Assembly (NCBI GenBank): GCA_023212725.1
Contig: JALBYF010000049.1
Coordinates: forward strand, 62,001 to 126,000
Reading direction: 5' to 3'
From: Tranzscheliella williamsii
Taxonomy: Eukaryota; Basidiomycota; Ustilaginomycetes; Ustilaginales; Ustilaginaceae
DNA length: 64,000 nucleotides
This document shows positions 55,288 to 64,000 of this stretch, piece after piece; position 1 is the first letter of the stretch, and every line of letters begins with the position of its first letter. The position numbers were made by a program, and so were the translations under genes. Under the pieces are notes generated by a model. That model had not been told where the DNA came from, ran no database searches, and saw only the letters and a list, made by a program, of their open reading frames with translations.

Positions 55288-58152
55288 GCCCTTTGCGCCA
55301 CCAAGCGACAGACCAGTCGCAAGAAGTTCAGCAAGCCAACAAATCTCAACAATGTCCCATTCAGGATGGGCCCCCACCCTAACGGCAATGCAGGGCTATG
55401 GGGTCCGCGGCGAAGACTATGCTCCATGCCAGCTTGGCGACTCTGTCGTCGGGAAGACGGGCGGGTCCGCTGCCAAACACCATGTAATGTCGGCCGAGCT
55501 TGCCGTCATGCCTGTCGCCGCCCACTTCGTCCTTCCCACCGGCAGGCCGTCAAGGATGCTGGTGGCGTTGCCGGCCTGGACGCGCACCGAGTCGTCCGTC
55601 TGCCTTTCGGTGTCAGCTCTAGGCTGCAGCGTGGGTACGGTGGTTAGTGAGCCTGTGAGCTTGCTGAGACGACAAACACCGGGCTCTCCATCACTGCGCA
55701 GACCGAGTCGACGCCGTCGCCGCCCCGGCCCAGGCCGAATCTTGCGGCAGACCACGGTCGAGAGCGACTCTCTTGGAAGGCATCGCCTTCTCGCCTCCGC
55801 GTGCCTGCATCAAAGGTTTTGGCGGTGACCTCTTGCCAGCACTATGAGCCGGTGGAGAAGGTCCTCCGCAGCGCCAGTGTCGGTGGTTCCACTTGGCCGG
55901 ATCTGTTCAGCTCTCACTGCCGTGAACCCAGGCTGTCCATCTGACCCGACGTCGTCGCATGCAATACTACCGTCCAGGCCGCCATCCTCCGGACGCGCCC
56001 GCAACGCGCCAAACGACGGCCTGAACAGGTTTCTCCAGGGCCAAGGCGCACTGCCTCGGGGGTACGGGAGCCACGTTACGGCGCTTCGATGCGCTGCACC
56101 TCCAGCCCGCCTTCGCATTCCCCCACAACTCGCCCCGCCGTCGACCTTGTTGTGCCCGCCATCCTCGTCTTTGCGCCGTCTTCTCGCCGTCGCCCTGCTT
56201 TCTGCAGACATTTGCGAGCCGCTTCATCCGCATGCGTGCTCCGTTAGGCACTTAAAGCGGCAGCACACCCCGTCCCGTTCCGCCTGTATATGTGTCTACG
56301 TATGCTAGCGTTGCGCAGAAAGTTCGCCGTACAGAGCGGTGGTGCACGGCGCCCGATCGTGGATGCTAGATGCATGCATAGCGGGTCAGCGCCTCTCCCG
56401 TATCCGATGGCCCTTGCTGGTTGATTGCCACTTGGCTCACGTTCATCGCCGTTGGCGTCAGCCGGCGTGTTCTCGCTCTGCCAGCTGGACGATAAACTGG
56501 CACCGCCCCGAACCCGAGCACGCCTGGCCGGCTCACTGCTGCTAGCCCTTGCACGATAGTCAAGACGAGGCATGGCCGGGAAGGCGCATGCTGTTGACGC
56601 CGCTCCTCCCTCTGGTGGCAGTCCGCCGAACCGAAGCAAGCGCCCGCGGCTGGCGCTATCGCCCGCAACGAGACCCGACTCATGTCAGGTCGTGCGCAGT
56701 GTGCGGTGTGCACACCAGCAGGCCCGCGGCGGCGTAGCGCTGGCAAAGGTCGTGCGCCTAGCCTAGCTCGGCTTAGGTTTGTGGCCAGCTGAGACGGATG
56801 CCATTCCCGCGGGCACCCCCCGCTTCGGCAGCGCAGATACCACGCTATCAAGTGCATTTCTTCGTCACGCTACGATCTTGGGTATCAGGAACAGTGCGGG
56901 CGTGGGTCTGGCTTGTCCGGGCTGCCATTCTACCACAACGGCGATCGCGGGGGCTGAGGCAGCGGTTGGCATGAGGCTGTGAGAGCAAGTAGCAGGATGT
57001 TGTCGAAAGGTAACAACGTCCTCGTGGGTTGCGTGCGCTTGCAAACGCCCCGCTGCGGCACGACGATGAAGATCAGCAGGCTCGGCGAGGCGGGTCCGGT
57101 GGCCAAGCCGCTTTGCCCTGTACCTGCACGCTGGAATCGATGGTGAGAAGCGGCAGGAGCGGGGCGCTTGCTTTTAGACCCGAGGCTGTCAGTCGAAAGC
57201 CATAAAGGTAGCTGTAGCCCACATCGTTTGAGATGCATGGCGAGCTTGGAGTTTAGCGGCTCGTATGCTAGATACGTGCGCCCCTTGCTTGCTGTTCAAG
57301 AAGTATCTGCAAGTAGACCTCATTGGCCCCGTCCGCGTTTGGCTGTGTCTTGCGCCGGCAAGTGACTGCAGGCCGGCCGGAGACTGTAGCCCTGCGGAGC
57401 TGGCGCGGGTCCGGCGGCCATGAGCAGCTATCGCAGGCATGACGGAGGCTGAGCGCACTGTATGTGAAGAGGCCGTACACAGCGGCCAAGATGTTGCCCT
57501 GTTGACGCTGCAAGATTCTTCTGGACCGTGGATTGGCAGCAACGGTAGACGGGCATTCCTTTCCCCCTTGGTGCGATTGAGAGAGTAGCAGGTGAATGCA
57601 TGAGGAGAACTGCGAGCATGGCAGCTGCAGGCGGATGGAAAGCTTGTTCTGGCTCTGATCAGCGACAGTGCGCTTGTCTCCCTTCCACGCATCACTATCT
57701 GGACAAGCGTGGGAGTGATGAGGAGCTAGAGCTAAAGGAAAGCATATCGGTGCAGTGTCGCTGCGCATCGGCCAAAAGCGGAAAACTGTCGCAGCGATTC
57801 GCCATCCCTCCTCCGTGTTCGGCCACAGCAGCCAGCGAATCAGCCATCGGCCAACACTGTGTGAGGCGACCTTGTCCACCGTGCAGTGAGCCTGGAGTGC
57901 ATACAGTTTCAGTTAGCTTCCGCAGGCGCAAGGCGTACCCACCATTAAGGTATATGAAGTCCTTGTCTTTCTCCTTTCTTCTCTCTTTCTCTCCATCTCA
58001 CCTTGTCTCTTTGTCCCGCCGCCTCGGCACGTAGCGCATGGGCATGGCCCTTTCTCTTGTAGCACACCTCCTCACCCGTGCTACCTTTAAGTTTCACTTG
58101 GCGTCCATTCCGCACCGCTAGGCTACACCTCCGCGCCCTGTGCAAAGACACG
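55288..58152. other. GC-rich stretch and promoter side of the nuclease-kinase gene
   Basis: No firm gene. A minus-strand frame 57879-57268 is protein-like in parts (HSVGRWLIRWLLWPNTEEGW at its start, NEVYLQILLEQQARG at its end) but lacks an ATG at its 5' end. The last 200 bases before 58153 contain GGTATATGAAG (57949) and a long CT-rich tract (57960-58020), a common fungal core-promoter arrangement. Confidence 0.3.
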
Positions 58153-61100
58153 ATGCAGTCAGCCGTATATATGATTCGTGCGTCAAAGCCGCAGCTTGCT
58201 GGTTCGCCACAATGTCCGTACACTGAATCTGCTTGGCTGACTTCCAAGATGCCTCGCAGCTGTCGCAAGTCCCAACCTGCTGAAGCCATCCGCCTCAACG
58301 CTGCCTTGGAGGCTTCTGGGTCGGAACGTGGCGTGGACCTCTCTCTCCCCACTGCGCCAAGTACCCTTTCTGCACTGGCAGCCGAACCAAGCCTCGTCGT
58401 CTCGAATCGCTTGGACGCCTCTCTTAGTCACTGCCAAGGTCAACAGCCTGATTTGGGTAGCAACAACAGAACCGTCATAACATCGGGTTTTACTGCGGCC
58501 CAAGAGGATCAAGCACGACAACGCTCTCTTGACGTCAACAGTCGAGCCCAAGACGGCTTGGCTCTAAGCTCGGACGCAGAACTGGCGCCTGAAGAGACCG
58601 AGTCGGAGGAGGAACTTATGCATCTGCTCGAGAATATCAGTGAGCATCCCGACGCTATGCAGGCTGTGATGGCCAAGTTCCGCAAAGAGCGCCAAGCTCA
58701 GGAACAAGCCGAGCGAAGGCAAAGACAGCAGGACCGAAGCGGGAGAGAGGTCGAAATGCAGCACCATCATGCCGACCGGGCTCAGAGCGGGTCGCAAGGT
58801 TCCACGTTTCCGTGGCTAGCTTCCATGATCGACGGCTTCATTAGTGCCCGTCTCGAGAGTCAAGCGCAGCACATCGACTTCACCAAAAGCAGCGCAAATA
58901 TGGACGGCAAAAAGAAGCTCCCCAAGAAGCTCTCTTACGACCAGACCATGGCGCATCTGCTTGTTGAGGCAGCGCCCCTCATAGCTAGCATCCTTGGCGA
59001 CAGTGCCTGGCTGCCCCCGAGTCGAGACTGGGACCGAATCCTGCAAACCCTCCAGCAGCGCAACAGCGAGCATAACGAACTCGAGAGCAGAAGGGTCTTT
59101 GAGCTGCTGGTCTTCCCCGACGCCATTACCGTCCTGCAGGAACTTTTTCGACGCAGAGCGGTGGCGCAAAGCGGGACCGGACAAGCGGCACTTCTCTTCG
59201 AAAGGCTCCAGAGCCTCTTCCCCGAGCTGGACTTTACAAGCGCCGCAGAAAGGTCACTCGAGTATATGCCAGTCCGCCCCCGTAGCTTGCCGTGGGGCCC
59301 TCGTCCTCACCAACCTTTGTCAAGCGGCCAGTATCTCCGGCCTCGCTTCTCTTCTCCGCCCGTCATTGCCTACCCGGCTAGCTTCTTCCGCCAGTCCAGC
59401 GACCGACAGAAACAGGCCGATGGCGACTTTGTCGCTCCATGCAGCCTCAACGATGGATCCCTCAGCTTGCTGGCAGTGAGCGAGTTTAAATCCTCCACCG
59501 TGCTGAAAAGGAGCATGGTGCCGACGCTCCTGGCAACCCCAGCTGCCGCGGCAGATCAGACACAGCAGCTCGAGCTTGACATAGTCAAGTTGTTGCACAA
59601 CGGCACCACCGAGAGTCAACACAACCTGCTCTCCAGCATCAGCCAGACATTCGAGTATGCAGTGCTGGGTGGCTGTCCCTGCAGCATTCTCACAAGCAGC
59701 GACGTCACCATCCTCTTTTATATTGACTTTGAGGGGCAACGATACGACACGTTCCAGTACTATGTTGTGCCTCGACAAGCCGATGCGCCTCCTGCCTCGT
59801 CGCTGTTGATGCACATCGTTGTCTTTCTGCTTCGTAGCATGTCGTCCACGCTTCATGTAAGCAATGCCGAGCGGCAAGCTTGGATCCAACAGGCCTGTCA
59901 AGCAACCAGTACCATGGCCGAGCTCAGGGAAAACGACACCAGCACCAGCTCATCTAGCGAATCCGATGCCAGCAGAGACGGCCGAGCAAGAGATCCCAGC
60001 TTCCACGATGATCACATTATCAGCAGCTTTGCCTCTGCGCCTGCCAACCAGCGGACAAGCACCCCTGCTGCTTCGCGATCTCCTGCTTGCCACCAACAAC
60101 AACAGCGAGGGGGGCAAGGACATCAGGACCGAGGCGATTTCATCATTCGAGTTGCCCTCAGCGACTTCCACTGGGATCCGAGCTTGGACTCGGGCTGGCC
60201 GAGTGATTGCGACAGCTCGTGGTCTGTCGACTCTGATTCGTACAGCCACACTACTTGCAACACCGATGGCAGTATTCATCGCTTTTCAGCCGGGTCTGGC
60301 ACAGAATCTAGCAGCAGCCCTGGTCGAGACGGCTTCTGGACAGCCGCTTCGCCCAACGGGCACAACTGCAGCGAGTCGCGCGGCAACCCGCAGAGTTCAG
60401 GCCGCCAAGACTGGGCAGCACCGCTCGAGCCCATGCTGCCTTTCTGCGACGTCGCCGTTGTTCAGGCCGAGACGGACTTTCAAGAGCCGAAGGAGAAGGA
60501 GCAATTTCCGGGCCGAGGATGCCTTTTGTCCAACCGTTGGTGCTCTATCAAGTGCCTCCTCGGCCTCAAGTACGGCCTGGAGATGGATACCAACTGTCCC
60601 AACTACCTGCTCCACGTGCATCCATGCTACCCGGGCCAGCAGCAGGCGCACCCTGGTCTGGGCTGCGGTGAGCCTAGGGGAAAAGTGCAATGTACCTGCG
60701 TGGACGAGTGGCCTGACACCTTTCCACATGCGCCAAGACACAGCTTGGCGCTCGAGCAGCTTGTGCAGGACATGGAGCAGGAGCTGCACGAGACCAGAAT
60801 CATGGCTTCGATGGAGCCAATCCTCGGCGCCTGTGGCAGTATTGCACAGCTTTACCGCTTCATCCACGAGAGCCATGGGTATGTCTTGGCGGCCAAGGGC
60901 GTCAACGGTGCGCGTGCAAGCCAGCTGCACCACGAGGCCAAGGTCTATGCCCACCTAGCCAGCTTCAAGGACGCACAAGGCATGCCGCTGCTCGAAGGGA
61001 AAGACGTGCCCGTCTGCTTCGGGGTCGTCGAGACGCAGCACGTCGCCGGCGGCGTCCCTTACCCGTACTTGGCAGACCCGACCGGGTGGGACCGCGAGCC

Positions 61101-61452
61101 AGAGACACTGCCGTGCGACGCCTTCTTGCTGCTCTCCTACTGCGGCAAGAGCATGGACTACGCCGGGATGGGAGAGCGGGTCCGAGACGACACCCGCAAG
61201 GCACTCCCAGACCTGGACTGCGTGCTGCACGCAAAGAGCCAGCTCCTCCTCCAGCACGGCGTCATCCACGGCGACCTGGCAAGGCGCAATCTGGTCTGGT
61301 CGCGAGAACGCAGAAGCTTCCTGGTGATCGATTTCCAGTACAGCCGCTTCTGCCACCGTGACACCAGGCGCCCACACAAAAGGCCGCAGCAGGACCAAGA
61401 ACCGGCTGACCGACAAGGCGAGCGGCATGGCGATGCTGTCGCCCAATCCTAG
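58153..61452 (+). CDS. PD-(D/E)XK nuclease-protein kinase fusion, 1099 residues
   Basis: Intact and intronless from the first in-frame ATG (58153; M at 58174 or 58249 is possible). Parts in order: serine-rich N-terminus; acidic stretch then charged coiled coil (about 140-200); helical region (265-360); nuclease core with QADGDF (D423, D425) and SEFKSS (E444, K446), then a conserved SQTFEYAVL / LTSSDVTILFYIDF block (about 495-525); disordered serine/threonine linker (590-765); cysteine motif WCSIKCLLGL..NCPNY (797-820); compact kinase-like domain with VLAAKGV (K915), E928 in HHEAKVY, hinge AFLLLSYCGKS, catalytic loop HGDLARRN (H1039, D1041, N1046) and DFQ (D1060) in place of DFG. From memory of fungal proteins, this architecture occurs in Crinkler-like effector or selfish families. 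No signal peptide. Activity and target are inferred. Confidence 0.85.
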   Translation: MQSAVYMIRASKPQLAGSPQCPYTESAWLTSKMPRSCRKSQPAEAIRLNAALEASGSERGVDLSLPTAPSTLSALAAEPSLVVSNRLDASLSHCQGQQPDLGSNNRTVITSGFTAAQEDQARQRSLDVNSRAQDGLALSSDAELAPEETESEEELMHLLENISEHPDAMQAVMAKFRKERQAQEQAERRQRQQDRSGREVEMQHHHADRAQSGSQGSTFPWLASMIDGFISARLESQAQHIDFTKSSANMDGKKKLPKKLSYDQTMAHLLVEAAPLIASILGDSAWLPPSRDWDRILQTLQQRNSEHNELESRRVFELLVFPDAITVLQELFRRRAVAQSGTGQAALLFERLQSLFPELDFTSAAERSLEYMPVRPRSLPWGPRPHQPLSSGQYLRPRFSSPPVIAYPASFFRQSSDRQKQADGDFVAPCSLNDGSLSLLAVSEFKSSTVLKRSMVPTLLATPAAAADQTQQLELDIVKLLHNGTTESQHNLLSSISQTFEYAVLGGCPCSILTSSDVTILFYIDFEGQRYDTFQYYVVPRQADAPPASSLLMHIVVFLLRSMSSTLHVSNAERQAWIQQACQATSTMAELRENDTSTSSSSESDASRDGRARDPSFHDDHIISSFASAPANQRTSTPAASRSPACHQQQQRGGQGHQDRGDFIIRVALSDFHWDPSLDSGWPSDCDSSWSVDSDSYSHTTCNTDGSIHRFSAGSGTESSSSPGRDGFWTAASPNGHNCSESRGNPQSSGRQDWAAPLEPMLPFCDVAVVQAETDFQEPKEKEQFPGRGCLLSNRWCSIKCLLGLKYGLEMDTNCPNYLLHVHPCYPGQQQAHPGLGCGEPRGKVQCTCVDEWPDTFPHAPRHSLALEQLVQDMEQELHETRIMASMEPILGACGSIAQLYRFIHESHGYVLAAKGVNGARASQLHHEAKVYAHLASFKDAQGMPLLEGKDVPVCFGVVETQHVAGGVPYPYLADPTGWDREPETLPCDAFLLLSYCGKSMDYAGMGERVRDDTRKALPDLDCVLHAKSQLLLQHGVIHGDLARRNLVWSRERRSFLVIDFQYSRFCHRDTRRPHKRPQQDQEPADRQGERHGDAVAQS

Positions 61453-63791
61453 CATGCTAAATCCACCAAGATACATTTCACGACCGCAGAAGACCTTCGA
61501 AAACTTGTACAATAGCTCAACTCCTCTTTGCGTAAACCATTCCAACGAACTGACTGCACCAAGTTGAGGCCGCTGGTCTCTGCATTCGACACGCTTCCTG
61601 CAGGCATCCGACGGGTAAGCAGGCACGGCACGTTTCTGGCTGGGTTGCGTGATCATTCATTCATAGTGAGGAGCATATTGCTACATTCGCATGTTGAGCC
61701 ACCAGACGGGTAAACGATGCCGCAATGGAGGATGCTGTCGGCGGCGTGATCCGGGGCAAGTTTGCTCTGACTTACCCTGATGAAGCACTGATGCTAGGGC
61801 GTGACGCGTGGACAGGTCAGGCAAGTTGGGGATGATGGACATGCGAAAAAGGCAACCCAAGCAGGACGGCGGTCAGAGCTATGGTTGGATGGGAATGAGG
61901 ACCGCGACGGCGATACTCGTCAAATACGTACAGATTGCTAATGTGTGGGCAAAGAGGCAAAAGGAAACGGTTGGCTACAGTGCAAAAAGGGTAGTTTCGT
62001 GCAACGTAAGCATGATGGAAACAGTCACAAGCCTGAAGAGCAACGGCCGTACAAGCTAACCTGTGGCGACATCTAATGGCGCAGCCAGTCATTCACATTG
62101 AGATCGGCGACGGGCAAAGGGTAATGGGCGATGGGCGATGAGTAGTGGGCAACATTGCAAAGTCTCTTAGCTCGACGTTACCTTGCCATTTCCCTGGGCC
62201 TATGCTGGAGATTGACCCACACAAGCAAATTGGATAGAGTGTGACGACAGGTTTCAAGAGTGGACTGACGTCACGTCTTGTCAGAGGAACCATGCTGGAA
62301 CTGGCAGCGACGCAACGCGACGCTTCCCCAAGGTTTTTTGTGTTTTTTTATGTTTTTTCTGCATTTTTGTTTGTTTTTGTTTTTCTGAGATATTATTTAT
62401 ATGACGGGTGGACCTATCAGAGCGAACTGCCAACCAACTTGTGGTGATGTATGGCTGTGCCGCAGGGAACAAGACTTTGTCGCCTAGCTGGGAAAGCTGT
62501 CTTTCTTTGGGCGCATATACGTTTCAGCCTGCCGCTGTTTGGCCCTGCCGCCTGCCCCTTTTGCGGGCTTGCTTGGCTTGCATATCCCTTCCTCTCGGCG
62601 TGGTCCAGGTACGCTCGATAGAATGATAGTAGGGACTGCAACAAGATTTTATACTCGGTCACGCCGCAATGCTGGTAGATAACAAGCATGTCGAAAGCCG
62701 GCGCTTGGCAACAAGCTGTGAACATGCGAGTGTGGTGCCAATGCTGGGACCACGAGTGAGTTAGAGTCCGGCAACGATCTGTTAATCGAGGTGCCCCGCA
62801 CGATCTGTAGGTGCATCGTCCTCGCATGCATCAAGTTTCTTTTGCGATATCGCATGTTCCAAGTTTCTCTCTGGTGTCTATCTGCTGCTCTTACATCCTA
62901 TGCGCTTCGCCATCTTTCCTGTTGAGCCATCCAGCACAGTCGGCCTACTAGCACGAAGCACAAGTTGCTATGTGCGGTCTTCTTGTGATCACCGTAGAGA
63001 TGATGGATGTAAGCATGCGCGTGTTGGTGACCCGATGATGGATGATGAGTGGCATCGCGATGCAAAGTGTTTCCAGGCAAGGAGGCGTCAGCATTCTAGA
63101 AGAAGCGTTCCGCAACCAGATTGGCCAGCGAACGACAGGACATGGGCTTCAAGCTGCCAACACCGCCATCCAATATGCTTCGAACGTGGTCTGACGCCTT
63201 GTGCGTTCTCGCTCGAGCCCCGACAGAGACGACGCGGTACGTGGTGGGTGGAGAGACTTGCGCTTGCGCTAAGAGACGGAACGCACTGGTTGTGGGAGCC
63301 AAAACGTTGGCCGCGAAGCAACTCGGGCATATGAGCAGGCTGTGCAGAAGAAGTCGAAGCAGAAGTACAAGAGCCGCTGGCATGCAAATCAGCTGCCGTG
63401 CTGATCCTGTCGCAAGTACCGGGAATGATTATTGTCGACTGGGTAGGTGCCATTTCAGCCGAGGAAAGGGTATGGTGTGACCGTGATCGGGCGCATGATT
63501 CCTTGTAGGCTGCAATCGATGGCCGTGCCAACCGCGGTGTCCAGGGCCGGACTGCGAGCCGGCCCACCATGGCAGGGATAGGGCAACGAGTCGCCTTCCC
63601 GATGTGAGCACCCGCCATGGAGGGTGGGGGAGTGGGGCTGACAAACCATGGGCTTTTTGGATACTGTGTTGCAGCCAGAGGGCCTAGCCACTTGGGCAAA
63701 AGCTTGTTGAGCCATGACCGGCTGTGACAGTCTCACAGTAGAGGATAACCTTTGCCTCTGCAGCGGGAGACCGAACTTTGTCCTGGCTGGG
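61453..63791. other. Intergenic, no supported gene
   Basis: Frames on both strands without domains. A T-rich run (62335-62392) and GATGGGC / GACGGGC short repeats (62104-62140) are present. 62891-62913 repeats 11646-11668. Plus-strand frame 62900-63334 (ATG, 144 codons) is arginine/tryptophan-rich and unconvincing. Confidence 0.3.
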
Positions 63792-63868
63792 ATGGAAGCA
63801 ACCGCTGCTGATGTGGGTCGCTTTTCAAAATGTAAGCAATCTACCTCTCGCCTTGGAACGAGTGCAAG

Positions 63869-64000
63869 ATGGTCGAGGTTGACATGATGAGAGCTATAGC
63901 GGCGCTGGAGAAGAGATATGAGGACGAGACCGAAGCTTCCGTCGCCGACCTCGAATGGGTGGGCTGGCTATTTACTACCGATATTGAACCATCTCGAAAG
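63869..64000 (+). CDS. 5' end of an unidentified gene, cut by the window edge
   Basis: From the ATG at 63869 the frame is open to the edge: MVEVDMMRAIAALEKRYEDE, then ASVADLEWVGWLFTTDIEPS. Composition is clearly protein-like. An alternative start gives a better first exon: ATG at 63792 (MEATAADVGRF), GTAAGC donor at 63832, TTGAC branch site, TATAG acceptor at 63899, joining in frame at ALEKRYEDE. Which is right cannot be told from 130 bases. No domain visible yet. Confidence 0.45.
   Translation, partial: MVEVDMMRAIAALEKRYEDETEASVADLEWVGWLFTTDIEPSRK

Noticed and set aside
54845..55828. 327-codon frame through the 90-base repeat
   Set aside because: It has no ATG start, passes through Ns, and its length is explained by a repeat period divisible by three.
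1..64000. An autonomous LTR retrotransposon between the four LTRs
   Set aside because: Every LTR has its own target duplication, orientations differ, and no reverse transcriptase or integrase motif was seen anywhere in the window.

Overview
The window looks like an accessory, gene-poor stretch of a filamentous fungal nuclear genome, plausibly a basidiomycete. The evidence is intron-like gaps of about 60-160 bases (GTAAG-type donors, CTGAC/TTGAC branch sites, CAG acceptors), a Dicer-type RNase III relic, solo LTRs with 5-base target duplications, small inverted-repeat elements, an F-box protein and a fungal-style nuclease-kinase fusion. I cannot name the species. I recognised no rRNA, tRNA, CRISPR array, telomere repeat or bacterial operon structure.

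Two long intact intronless reading frames dominate, both on the plus strand. At 31449-35507 a 1352-residue protein carries six degenerate copies of a roughly 130-residue repeat followed by an F-box and leucine-rich C-terminus. At 58153-61452 a 1099-residue protein combines a PD-(D/E)XK-like nuclease fold, a conserved cysteine motif and a compact protein-kinase-like domain. A decayed paralogue of the second gene lies at 23590-26285; it has frameshifts, a premature stop and no kinase domain.

Region by region: 1-0.9 kb is the 3' end of an unidentified gene. 2.3-5.3 kb holds tandem repeats, a foldback element and a longer terminal-inverted-repeat element. 6.4-22.7 kb carries four solo LTRs of one family, each with its own target duplication, among decayed coding fragments and a few low-confidence spliced minus-strand genes (12.5-14.6 kb). 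18.0-20.2 kb is AT-richer and dense in stop codons. 20.2-20.6 kb is a frame-broken Dicer RNase IIIb fragment, followed by an exact 13 x 13 base minisatellite. 36.3 and 53.3 kb hold small coiled-coil-like genes on the minus strand. 43.6-57.9 kb is GC-rich with many overlapping open frames; the only strong calls there are a two-exon secreted six-cysteine protein at 48926 and the coiled-coil gene, plus a 90-base tandem repeat interrupted by a 6-N assembly gap. The start of another gene runs off the right edge.

No operon-like cooperation is visible. What links the genes is family turnover: a nuclease-kinase family with one live and one dead member, two pairs of anciently duplicated relics 20-45 kb apart, a dead RNAi gene fragment, and repeated transposon insertion and excision by LTR recombination. 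This pattern fits a subtelomeric or other fast-evolving compartment; that placement is inference.
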